Source: Ruminococcaceae bacterium UBA2857
GTDB taxonomy: Bacteria > Bacillota > Clostridia > Oscillospirales > Acutalibacteraceae
NCBI GenBank assembly: GCA_002350705.1
Contig: DEFH01000025.1
Location: 1 to 25,323, forward strand
Length of the DNA stretch: 25,323 bases
Direction: 5' to 3'
Under the pieces are notes generated by a model. That model searched no databases. It saw only the letters and a program-made list of their open reading frames with translations, and was not told the DNA's origin. The position numbers were made by a program, and so were the translations under genes. Below, piece after piece: positions 15,221 to 22,285 of this stretch (position 1 is the stretch's first letter; each line of letters opens with the position of its first letter).

Positions 15221-16615
15221 TCATTTCAGTTCATTGACAATTCTCTTGAAGTGCAGACCTTTCTCCGCAAAATTCTTGTACATATCAAAACTTGCACTGG
15301 CAGGCGACATGGATACGATATCTCCCGAAACAGCATTTTCCCTTGCTTTTTCAACTGCCTCCTCCATGCTGTTCACACGGATAATGACAGGATTTCCCTC
15401 ACTGTAAGTGGGAGCGGCTTTGGTAGCGGCTTCAATTTTGTCTGCCGTTGCACCGAATAAAATCAGTGTCTTTACTTTTTCGGGAACAACGACACCCATT
15501 TCATCATAAGGAATGTGCTTGTCATAGCCGCCTGCAATCAAAATAATTTTTCTGTCGTACAAAGAAAGGGTTCCTTTCACGGTTCTCGTGGGGCTTGTGC
15601 CGATAGCGTCATTGTAGTATTTTACACCGTCCAGTTCTCTGACAAGTTCGGCTCTGTGTTCCACACCGTTGAAATTGATGGCTACATTCTTGATAATCGC
15701 AGGCTCCGACATATTCCACACCGCACACACTGCCGCAAGATAATTTTCTATATTGTGCAGGCCCGGAATTCTGATGTCGGAAACGTGCATAACAACTGTT
15801 TCTTTGCCGTATTCATTCATCATGATACTGCCGTTTTCGGATAAGTAGGCACCATTCTGCACTTTGTTCTTACGGGAAAATTTATATGTCTGTCCTCTGG
15901 TATATTCTTCAAAAGAATTGGAAATATCGTTATCGAGATTCAATACCGCTTTTCCAAAGGCGTTCTGATGAAGAACAATATTTTTCTTGGCATCAATATA
16001 TTCCTGCATATCCTTGTGAATGTCAAGGTGATTCGGTGCAAGATTTGTTACAACGGCAATATCAGGACTTTTTCTCATAGAGATCAGCTGGAAGCTGGAC
16101 AGCTCCACAACTGCCACGTCATCAGGAGAAATCGTTTCAATATCAGGCAGCAGCGGTCTGCCGATATTGCCGCCCAGATGAACGGTATAGCCTTGTGCTT
16201 TGAGAATCTCGGAAATAATGGTGGTGGTAGTCGTTTTGCCGTCACTGCCCGTTACAGCGATAATTTTACAGGGACACAAGTCAAAAAAGACTTCCATTTC
16301 ACTGGTAATCACCGTACCGTGATTTCTGGCGTCAACAAGCTCATCCATATAGTATCTCATGCCCGGAGTACGGAAAATGATGTCTGCATGGAGGTCTGTC
16401 AGGTAGGTTTCACCGAGACGCAGCTCTGCACCATACGCAACAGCCTTGTCGGCATCTTCACCGAGTTTATCACGCTCACGCTTATCACACGCAAGAATAT
16501 TCGCACCATAATTTTTAAAAAGCTGTATCAAAGGAAGATTGCTCCTGCCGATACCGCAAAGAGCAATGGTTTTGCCTTTAAGAGATTCCAGAAATCTTTT
16601 TATATTGTTTTCCAT
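15221..16615 (-). CDS. murD: UDP-N-acetylmuramoylalanine--D-glutamate ligase
   Basis: A 464-residue Mur ligase that adds D-glutamate to UDP-MurNAc-L-Ala in the cytoplasm. The N-terminal Rossmann part reads TIALCGIGRSNLPLI, the ATP loop is AVTGSDGKTTTTT, the central domain has VVELSSFQL, PNHLDIH and FNGVEHRAE, and the C-terminal domain has YNDAIGTSPTRT and LIAGGYDK. Length and motifs are normal for MurD. I chose the ATG at 16615, 8 nt after GGGGA. Longer in-frame starts would extend into and past the promoter. It heads the long minus-strand gene train; other dcw genes are absent. Confidence 0.93.
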   Translation of the reverse strand: MENNIKRFLESLKGKTIALCGIGRSNLPLIQLFKNYGANILACDKRERDKLGEDADKAVAYGAELRLGETYLTDLHADIIFRTPGMRYYMDELVDARNHGTVITSEMEVFFDLCPCKIIAVTGSDGKTTTTTIISEILKAQGYTVHLGGNIGRPLLPDIETISPDDVAVVELSSFQLISMRKSPDIAVVTNLAPNHLDIHKDMQEYIDAKKNIVLHQNAFGKAVLNLDNDISNSFEEYTRGQTYKFSRKNKVQNGAYLSENGSIMMNEYGKETVVMHVSDIRIPGLHNIENYLAAVCAVWNMSEPAIIKNVAINFNGVEHRAELVRELDGVKYYNDAIGTSPTRTVKGTLSLYDRKIILIAGGYDKHIPYDEMGVVVPEKVKTLILFGATADKIEAATKAAPTYSEGNPVIIRVNSMEEAVEKARENAVSGDIVSMSPASASFDMYKNFAEKGLHFKRIVNELK

Positions 16616-16651
16616 AGAAAAATTCCCCATTTCAATAAGATGATACCATAT

Positions 16652-16680
16652 ATTATATTCCAACAGCCGTACAAATTCAA
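16652..16680 (-). promoter_or_regulatory. Promoter of murD and the downstream gene train
   Basis: On the minus strand TTGAAT (16680-16675) and TATAAT (16657-16652) are exactly 17 nt apart, about 37 nt before the murD start. It lies just downstream of a terminator for the preceding gene, which marks a clear transcription-unit boundary. Confidence 0.75.
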
Positions 16681-16690
16681 TATTTTTCCG

Positions 16691-16729
16691 CCAAATAAAA
16701 ACAGACAACAGTATAAATTTACTGTTGTC
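16691..16729 (-). terminator. Intrinsic terminator of the alcohol dehydrogenase gene
   Basis: A perfect 10 bp stem, GACAACAGTA with TACTGTTGTC (16704-16713 and 16720-16729), has a 6 nt loop and is followed on the minus strand by TGTTTTTATTT. It lies about 107 nt after the adh stop. The stretch between (16730-16835) shows no gene. Confidence 0.75.
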
Positions 16730-16835
16730 CGTCAATTGTTGGAAGAAAAAGGCTGATTCATGCTAAAATGTTTTTGCCTTATCCGGAAATTCACATACTT
16801 TTGCCGTATTTGACATGATGATGTCATCCCTGAAA

Positions 16836-18002
16836 TTATAAAGATTCAGTAAATATCTTTGCGATATCTTTTTCAGTCAGCGATACCCATGCGTTTTCAA
16901 GTCCCTCATTTTCTGCCACATGATGTGCCATTTCACCGATACGGATTTCATCTATACCGACATCTCTCAAGTGCATAGGAATACCGATTGATTCAAAGAA
17001 ACGATAAGTTTCATCTATTGCCTTCTCAGCTATCTCAAATTTGTCGAGTGTACCGTCAATACCAAACACATTTACACCATACTTTACAAAGCGGCTCACA
17101 GTTTTGTCGCTTAAAATATGTTTCATCCATCTCGGAGTGATGATGGCAAGTCCCTCTCCGTGAGTGATGTCGTAATAAGCGGAAAGTGCATGTTCCATTC
17201 CGTGACACGGCCATCCGGAGTAACTGTTTCCAAGAGAATAGATACCGTTACAGCCATAGGTGCAGGCAAGCATCATTTCCGCTCTTGCCGTATAATCTTC
17301 GGGATTTTCGAGACATTTCTTAGCATTTACCATTAAACTTTTCAGTCCCGCTTCCATAAATCCGTCGTTGAGCAGTGTTGAATCCTCGCAGAAATACTGC
17401 TCCATGATATGATTCATGGCATCCGCACAGCCTGCCGCAGTCTGTTTCTTGGATACCGTAAAGGTATATGTCGGATCAAGGAATGACACTGCCGGATAAA
17501 GATGAGAATCCATATATCCGATTTTATCATTCGTCTCTGTTCTTGAAATAACGCCGCCGCAGTCGTATTCACTGCCGGTTGCGGCAAGCGTAATGATGTC
17601 AACAATTGGCAGTGCCGCCTGTGCTTGTACCTTATAGGAAATCAAGTCCCAAGGATCCCCGTCATACTTGGCTCCCGCTGCAATCGCTTTCGAGCAGTCA
17701 AGAACACTTCCGCCGCCGACAGCAAGAATGACATCAATATCATTTTCCTTGCATATCTGAACACCGTCCAGGACACTCGGATCATATTTCGGATTCGGCC
17801 GGATACCGGACAATTCAAAGATTTCCGACTCCGCCAGAAGCTCCCTGACCTTATCATAAAGTCCCAGTTTTTTAATGCTTCCGCCGCCATAGGCAAGAAG
17901 CACTTTTTTGCCGTATCTCCCCATTACCTCCGGCAGTTTAGAGATAACTCCCTCACCAAAAATCAGCCTTGTGGGTGTCATGTAATCAAAATTCTGCATC
18001 AT
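16836..18002 (-). CDS. Iron-containing alcohol dehydrogenase (YqhD/BdhA-like)
   Basis: A 388-residue group III dehydrogenase that interconverts alcohols or aldehydes with NAD(P)H. The N-terminal cofactor domain has LAYGGGSIKK and VGGGSVLDCSKAIAAG (GGGS dinucleotide loop). The metal site is seen in AGCADAMNHIMEQYF and WPCHGMEHALSAYYDITHGEGL (an aspartate and histidines). The sequence is closest in feel to butanol dehydrogenase/YqhD enzymes of Clostridia, fitting a fermentative aldehyde sink. I chose the ATG at 18002 with AGGAGGG 5 nt before it; a second ATG follows directly. No good promoter is seen between 18003 and 18116, so a promoter inside the upstream element remnant may serve it. Confidence 0.88.
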   Translation of the reverse strand: MMQNFDYMTPTRLIFGEGVISKLPEVMGRYGKKVLLAYGGGSIKKLGLYDKVRELLAESEIFELSGIRPNPKYDPSVLDGVQICKENDIDVILAVGGGSVLDCSKAIAAGAKYDGDPWDLISYKVQAQAALPIVDIITLAATGSEYDCGGVISRTETNDKIGYMDSHLYPAVSFLDPTYTFTVSKKQTAAGCADAMNHIMEQYFCEDSTLLNDGFMEAGLKSLMVNAKKCLENPEDYTARAEMMLACTYGCNGIYSLGNSYSGWPCHGMEHALSAYYDITHGEGLAIITPRWMKHILSDKTVSRFVKYGVNVFGIDGTLDKFEIAEKAIDETYRFFESIGIPMHLRDVGIDEIRIGEMAHHVAENEGLENAWVSLTEKDIAKIFTESL

Positions 18003-18192
18003 GTTTTCCCTCCTTGAATGTTTGAATGATTTGTGAGATTTCGTATTTCGTTTGAAACCGAAAATCATAGTTTTCCCTGTTGCTCGCAAGAATTAATTCC
18101 TCTATAATCCTACTTTTATTGTGACATACTCCCCCACCTATAGAGATGGGAGCTTCTCGCTCAAGTACGGCAACCCGTACAGTTGGGGCGAG

Positions 18193-18285
18193 CTATCCCC
18201 GTGTGTCCCTTATCATAGAGGAATGATTACCCCTTTCATAATTCTCTGCATTACGGCTTGGTTTTCGCTCTATTGTAATACAGGC
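18193..18285 (-). pseudogene. Putative C-terminal tail of a deleted tnpB
   Basis: An open stretch of 30 codons bounded by a stop at 18286-18288 and ending with TAG at 18193. It has a basic composition (TIERKPSRNAENY, then SSMIRDTRG) of the kind seen at the ends of clostridial TnpB proteins just before the structured right end. It has no start codon and no catalytic RuvC residues, so it is only a remnant. The call is tentative. Confidence 0.4.
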
Positions 18286-18308
18286 TTATTCCGATTTTAT
18301 CTGCATTT

Positions 18309-18337
18309 ATTATAACATTCTTTATTTTTTACGTCAA
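18309..18337 (-). promoter_or_regulatory. Strong promoter at the start of the TnpB-element remnant
   Basis: On the minus strand TTGACG (18337-18332) and TATAAT (18314-18309) are separated by exactly 17 A-rich nt. Transcription would start near 18302 and run through the tnpB tail and structured end, then toward the adh gene. The hairpin at the end has no U-run, so it is not an obvious terminator. Confidence 0.65.
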
Positions 18338-18559
18338 GAAATAATTTGAAACACTGCCCCATTCGTAAACGGCATTTTCATCAGCCGGCACTTCATTTTC
18401 CATATCGACATATCCGGCATATTTTGTAACTGCATCATCACCATTGAAATATGCTACCCTGTGTTTGAGATATTTGCCGATAAAATTGCCGCAAACCGTT
18501 CCCACTCTTTCCGAGGCAGCTTTGACCGCAATAAGCCGCTTCTCTAAACGGCTGGTTGT
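18329..18559 (-). pseudogene. N-terminal fragment of a class C beta-lactamase-like serine hydrolase
   Basis: An open stretch of 76 codons with no usable start. Its last part, VAYFNGDDAVTKYAGY then MENEVPADENAVYEWGSVS, matches the segment leading into the S-x-x-K active site of class C beta-lactamase/PBP-like hydrolases, where GSVSK is expected. Here it reads GSVSN and stops six codons later, so the homology ends exactly at the catalytic motif. The 3' break abuts the element remnant at about 18341. The 5' part (EKRLIAVKAASERVG) is less typical, and a stop lies just before it. It is surely non-functional. Confidence 0.55.
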
Positions 18560-18571
18560 TTATATAAACAA
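18556..18571. repeat. 16-bp perfect palindrome upstream of the lipoprotein esterase gene
   Basis: TTGTTTATATAAACAA is fully self-complementary. It lies about 50 nt before the candidate -35 of the lipoprotein gene and at the 5' edge of the serine hydrolase fragment. It could be an operator for a dimeric repressor or activator. No regulator gene is adjacent, so the partner is unknown. Confidence 0.5.
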
Positions 18572-18619
18572 ACAGTTGAATCTATATCGTTATAATTGTA
18601 TCAGCAAGCAAAGAGTTGA

Positions 18620-18648
18620 TTGTAATTATTCAGACATTCATTTAATAT
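18620..18648 (+). promoter_or_regulatory. Candidate promoter of the lipoprotein esterase gene
   Basis: TTGTAA (18620-18625) and TAATAT (18643-18648) are 17 nt apart, about 90 nt before the start codon. Both boxes deviate from consensus. An alternative TATAAT at about 18591 lacks a well-spaced -35. Confidence 0.35.
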
Positions 18649-18737
18649 AGAATCAGGGGATAAGTCAAGTGCCTCAAAGATATAAACAACTGTATCCCCT
18701 TACAATGACATTACTAAAAAACAAGGAGAAAGTTCCA

Positions 18738-20558
18738 ATGAAAACCAACCGTATTTTTGCAGGTGTCTTGTCAACTGTATTGTGTCTGTCGGTTATGGCA
18801 GCCTGCGGACAACAGGAAGCAAGCAAATCTAATGAAAAAAGCACCATTGCCGAACAGAGTGCCAATTCTGACGAAAGCCAATCGGATGAAAAAAGTATAG
18901 CCACCGAACAAAGTTCTCAAACAGAGGCAGAACAAGAAGGTAATTCTGATATGAAAAACTACACGCTTACTATCCGGGATGCAGACAAATCCTCAGAAAT
19001 GACCGCAATATTCTTTAATACGCAGAACGGAAAGACAGAAGAAGTCAAAATGACCAAGACGGGAGAAGACGATACCTGCTTTATCTATACCTGTGAAGGT
19101 GATCCCTCAGCTTACAATATGTTCCATCTTGCTTACAACGGAAGCGAAACAAGGGATGTAACATTCAATACCTTTATAGAAGCATGGTATCTCTATGAAA
19201 GAGAACTTCTTCCATGCCAAAAGGACAAGAACTATATCGAAAAGCCCTCATACCAAACAGTCAATCTTCCATTCCACGACTATGACAAAAATGTTCATAT
19301 CTGGACTCCCGAAAACTACGACACAACCGCCGATACAAAATACTCTGTCATATATATGCTTGACGGTCAGACCGTTATTGACGCAGAGCTTGACCCCGGC
19401 AACAACAGAAGCTGGAGCGTTGCCCAGCACGTTACTTCTATGATGGACGTTACAGATTACAAGGCTATCCTTGTATGTATCGAAACGATGGGTTCCGAAG
19501 ACGGAAATTTCTTGCGTGAAGATGAACTGATTCCGGACCTCGGCTTTTCCAAAGAAATAAAAGAGAAGTCCGCTTCAAGATTTCTGTGTAAAGAATTTAG
19601 CGATTACCTGAGCGATACAGTCGTTCCCTATGTCGAAGAAAACTATAATGTCTATCAGGATGCCTCTCACAGAAGTATCTGCGGATCTTCTCTGGGCGGA
19701 CTGGCTTCTTTCTGCATCGGATTTGAACATCCCGAAATCTTCGGCACTGTCGGTGCCTTGTCATCTACATTCAGCATAGGAGATGAAGAATTGTGGTCAA
19801 ACTACCTTACACCTAAATTGAAAGCAGAGCATCTCCCGTTTATCTTTATGTACGATGGAAGCTATTATAATGATAACGGTGCCCTTTCCGAGGCGATGAA
19901 CAATGCCCTCATCGAAAACGGTTATCCAAAGGATAAGATTGTATTCTGCAAATACGAACCGGGGAAACACGAAGTTCCAAGCTGGAGCGGCATTTATCCT
20001 CAGTTCCTTGAGGCAATGTTTACGCAGAAATTGGCAGCAGTGAAATCCGGCCAACCTGTTGAATACATTGACAAATCGCAACAGCATCCGGCACTGGATC
20101 CCAATCTTGCAAAACCTGATGAAGAAATCGAAAACGATACAAGACCCGACTACATAAAGAATTATATCTTCTATGACAACAGCGAAACAAAATGGGAAAA
20201 AGTTTATGCTTACTTCTGGGGCGGAATGCCTGTCAATAAGGTCACAGGCGAAGTATTTGAGCAAAAATATGCAGAATGGCCCGGATACGAAATGGAAAAA
20301 GTGGAAGGAACCGATCTCTACAGAATGCCTGTACCTGTCGGTGTAACCAATATTATTTTCAATACCGGTGTCAAAGATGAAGATGTAGCCCAAGGTGCTG
20401 TTGCATACCAGACATCCGACCTTGTTTTCTCTAACGTAAATCATTCCGGAAAGGTATATAAGATCGACACATCCGCAGAACCACAACAAGGCACCGGAAA
20501 AGCCGAAAAAACAAAATACCGCTATACAGAAGGCGAATGGACAGATTATACAGAATGA
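18738..20558 (+). CDS. Lipoprotein with esterase (Fes/EstD-like) domain and C-terminal starch-binding-like module
   Basis: A 606-residue secreted lipoprotein. The signal peptide ends LSVMAAC with the lipidated cysteine at residue 23, followed by an S/E/Q-rich linker to about 70 and a beta-rich domain to about 160. Next is an alpha/beta-hydrolase of the putative esterase family with the nucleophile in GSSLGG (Ser318), a possible acid in MYDGSYYND and the histidine in PGKHEVPSW (about 411). The C-terminal part, YIFYDNSETKWEKVYAYFWG onward, resembles CBM26-type starch-binding modules. I chose the ATG at 18738 (AAGGAG, 9 nt spacer). It probably acts on an ester or acylated glycan at the cell surface; the substrate is unknown. 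Confidence 0.8.
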   Translation: MKTNRIFAGVLSTVLCLSVMAACGQQEASKSNEKSTIAEQSANSDESQSDEKSIATEQSSQTEAEQEGNSDMKNYTLTIRDADKSSEMTAIFFNTQNGKTEEVKMTKTGEDDTCFIYTCEGDPSAYNMFHLAYNGSETRDVTFNTFIEAWYLYERELLPCQKDKNYIEKPSYQTVNLPFHDYDKNVHIWTPENYDTTADTKYSVIYMLDGQTVIDAELDPGNNRSWSVAQHVTSMMDVTDYKAILVCIETMGSEDGNFLREDELIPDLGFSKEIKEKSASRFLCKEFSDYLSDTVVPYVEENYNVYQDASHRSICGSSLGGLASFCIGFEHPEIFGTVGALSSTFSIGDEELWSNYLTPKLKAEHLPFIFMYDGSYYNDNGALSEAMNNALIENGYPKDKIVFCKYEPGKHEVPSWSGIYPQFLEAMFTQKLAAVKSGQPVEYIDKSQQHPALDPNLAKPDEEIENDTRPDYIKNYIFYDNSETKWEKVYAYFWGGMPVNKVTGEVFEQKYAEWPGYEMEKVEGTDLYRMPVPVGVTNIIFNTGVKDEDVAQGAVAYQTSDLVFSNVNHSGKVYKIDTSAEPQQGTGKAEKTKYRYTEGEWTDYTE

Positions 20559-20627
20559 TTGCTGTATTTTGAGTTCGTAAGACAGATTCCCCTTTTGCAA
20601 ATTTCTTCATAGAAACACTTTTTATCA

Positions 20628-20668
20628 AAAAATCCTGTCAAAAAATTTTTTGACAGGATTTTTCTTTC
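20628..20668 (+). terminator. Intrinsic terminator after the lipoprotein gene
   Basis: AATCCTGTC pairs with GACAGGATT around an A6/T6 centre (symmetry point between 20645 and 20646), followed by TTTTTC and TTTCC. The A-run on the left makes it potentially active in both directions. It starts 70 nt after the stop codon. The following 130 nt up to the ATPase promoter hold nothing else I can support. Confidence 0.85.
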
Positions 20669-20799
20669 CGTATTTTATTGCAGATAGGCAAAAATCCGAA
20701 CCCAATGCATCGCTCCGTCTTTTTCATAAACACCTATGCCTATGTCTTTTATATATTATCCCAAAGACTAAAAAACAGATAATTTTCCTGAGTTGTCAC

Positions 20800-20828
20800 T
20801 TGTCAAATATCAAAAATGAGTATATAAT
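20800..20828 (+). promoter_or_regulatory. Promoter of the V-type ATPase operon
   Basis: TTGTCA (20800-20805) and a consensus TATAAT (20823-20828) are exactly 17 nt apart, 26 nt before the first gene, whose GGGAGG site lies between. Confidence 0.75.
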
Positions 20829-20854
20829 ACATTTGTAAAGGGAGGTGGTTTATA

Positions 20855-21172
20855 ATGGAAGATATGATCGCCAAAATTGTCGAAATGGATAAAAAAGCCA
20901 GAGAACTCAACGACAAGGCTCAGAAAACCAAAATCGACTATGAACATAATATTGTCCTCACCAAAGAAAAAATTAAAACAGACTATCTGGAACGTGCCAA
21001 AAAACGAATCGCTATCAATCAGCAGACTGCCCAGAAACGTGCCGATGAAAAACTGTCGGCTATCCATCAGAAAAATCAGGCGATTGCCCGACGTCTTGAA
21101 GAATGTTATGAGCAAAACGGTGACAAATGGGTAGCAGAAATTGTCGGGCGTGTCCTGGATAACGAACAGTAA
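20855..21172 (+). CDS. V/A-type ATP synthase subunit G/H-like (peripheral stalk)
   Basis: A 105-residue highly charged protein, almost entirely helical, with a long coiled-coil pattern (KKARELNDKAQKTKIDYEHN onward, then KKRIAINQQTAQKRADEKL). It has no membrane segment. Its position as the first gene before subunits C and I, and its size, fit the H/G subunit that pairs with E to form the peripheral stalk. The sequence is weakly conserved in this family, so the assignment depends mainly on context. The ATG at 20855 has GGGAGGTGG 6 nt upstream. It lies 41 nt before subunit C. Confidence 0.7.
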   Translation: MEDMIAKIVEMDKKARELNDKAQKTKIDYEHNIVLTKEKIKTDYLERAKKRIAINQQTAQKRADEKLSAIHQKNQAIARRLEECYEQNGDKWVAEIVGRVLDNEQ

Positions 21173-21213
21173 TACTGCTGCAAATGCTTTTGGCAGAAAG
21201 GAGGAATGACCAA

Positions 21214-22248
21214 ATGTCTTCACAATCATCCAATGCCATACTTGCCAAAGCTCGTGCCATGTACGGAAAATGTCTGAAAGAGAATGATTATCAGAGTCTT
21301 ATGGAATGCAGAAATGTGGCGGAAGTAGCTGCCTATCTGAAAACAAGAACCAATTATTCCACTGTCCTGAGCGGTCTGAATGAAACAGAAATTCACCGTG
21401 GTCAGCTGGAACCGCTTCTTCGTCAGAATATCTATTTTGATGTGTTCGCCCTCTCCAGATATGCTCTCGAAGATACGCTCGCCTTTTCTGACTTCATCAT
21501 CTCCCGGATGGAAATCGACCAGATTATCCGCTGTCTGATGATGGTCAACATCGGCAAGCCTGAAGAATATCTGTATACCATGCCCCTGTCCTTTGACAAA
21601 TTCGCCAAGATCAATCTCAAAAATCTGGCAGGAGTCCGCTCTTTCAGCGATATGCTCAGCGTACTCAAGGGAACCTGGTATTATCCCATTCTGCTCCGCT
21701 TTCAGCCCAAGGAGCACGAAAAAATCAATATTACCGAACTGGAAATCGCTTTCCATAACAACTGCTATGCCAAAGTCATGGAAACCATCTCTCAGGGGAA
21801 AAACAGGGGCGACAGAAAAGAACTCAAAGATATTTTCTCGGCAATGCTTGACTTTGAAAATATGTCAAGAATCATCCGCCTGAAAAAATATTATCATCTC
21901 TCCCCCGAACAAATCAAGCCCCTGCTGATTCCTTACGGCAAACTCTCTGCAAAAATATTGGATGAGCTTTGTGCGGCTGATACTGTCGGAGAAGTATTCG
22001 AGCTGTCCCGCAGTACCTATCTCGGCAGGCTCATGTCAAAGCTTCGCTACAATGACCCCACACAAATGACGGATGTCATGGTTTACGCCTATTGCAGACA
22101 CCATTTAAGACTCTCCCCGAATCCCACAATCGTGATGATCTCTTATGTGTATCTGCGTGAAATAGAACTGAAAAATATTATCAATCTGATCGAGGCGACA
22201 CGCTATGGAATTTCCGCTGACGAGAAGGCTAAACTTCTTATCAAATAA
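21214..22248 (+). CDS. ntpC: V/A-type ATP synthase subunit C
   Basis: A 344-residue soluble protein of the V-type C/d (AC39) family, the funnel-shaped adapter that couples the central stalk to the K-ring. It starts NAILAKARAMYGKCL, and three repeated helical modules of about 100 residues are visible, each with hydrophobic helices and acidic loops, as in the family. The segment SRNIIRLKKYY-like (here MSRIIRLKKYYHLSPEQI) and the final REIELKNIINLIEATRYGIS are characteristic. I chose the ATG at 21214 with AAAGGAGG 8-9 nt upstream; a longer in-frame ATG at 21184 lacks this. Confidence 0.87.
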   Translation: MSSQSSNAILAKARAMYGKCLKENDYQSLMECRNVAEVAAYLKTRTNYSTVLSGLNETEIHRGQLEPLLRQNIYFDVFALSRYALEDTLAFSDFIISRMEIDQIIRCLMMVNIGKPEEYLYTMPLSFDKFAKINLKNLAGVRSFSDMLSVLKGTWYYPILLRFQPKEHEKINITELEIAFHNNCYAKVMETISQGKNRGDRKELKDIFSAMLDFENMSRIIRLKKYYHLSPEQIKPLLIPYGKLSAKILDELCAADTVGEVFELSRSTYLGRLMSKLRYNDPTQMTDVMVYAYCRHHLRLSPNPTIVMISYVYLREIELKNIINLIEATRYGISADEKAKLLIK

Positions 22249-22285
22249 AAAAAATTGTTTTCATTACTAAAAAGGAGGTGGTTTC

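Larger units (their letters stand above)
18117..18341 (-). mobile_element. Deleted TnpB-type (IS200/IS605 family) element remnant with structured right end
   Basis: On the minus strand this stretch holds a promoter, the last 30 codons of a tnpB-like frame, and a structured end. The end has a GTACGG/CCGTAC hairpin with GTTG loop (18166-18181), flanked by GCTCGC and GAGCGAG, then a CTCCC/GGGAG terminal hairpin (about 18128-18153) and TATGTCAC. Such ends carry the omega-RNA scaffold of TnpB elements. The tnpB body is missing. The promoter region resembles that before tnpB at 25090 (16 of 19 bases over AGAATGTTATAATAAATGC). Boundaries are approximate, and identification rests on recognised pattern, not a search. 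Confidence 0.6.

Noticed and set aside
15968..16756. 262-codon plus-strand open frame opposite murD
   Set aside because: Shadow of murD; it crosses the murD promoter and the adh terminator and its composition is not protein-like.
18128..18153. CTCCC/GGGAG hairpin as an intrinsic terminator before adh
   Set aside because: It is followed on the minus strand by TATGTCACAATAAAAG with no U-run; it fits the end of a TnpB-type element better.
19797..20600. 267-codon minus-strand open frame opposite the lipoprotein gene
   Set aside because: Antisense to a well-supported gene with signal peptide and catalytic motifs; cysteine/phenylalanine-rich nonsense translation.
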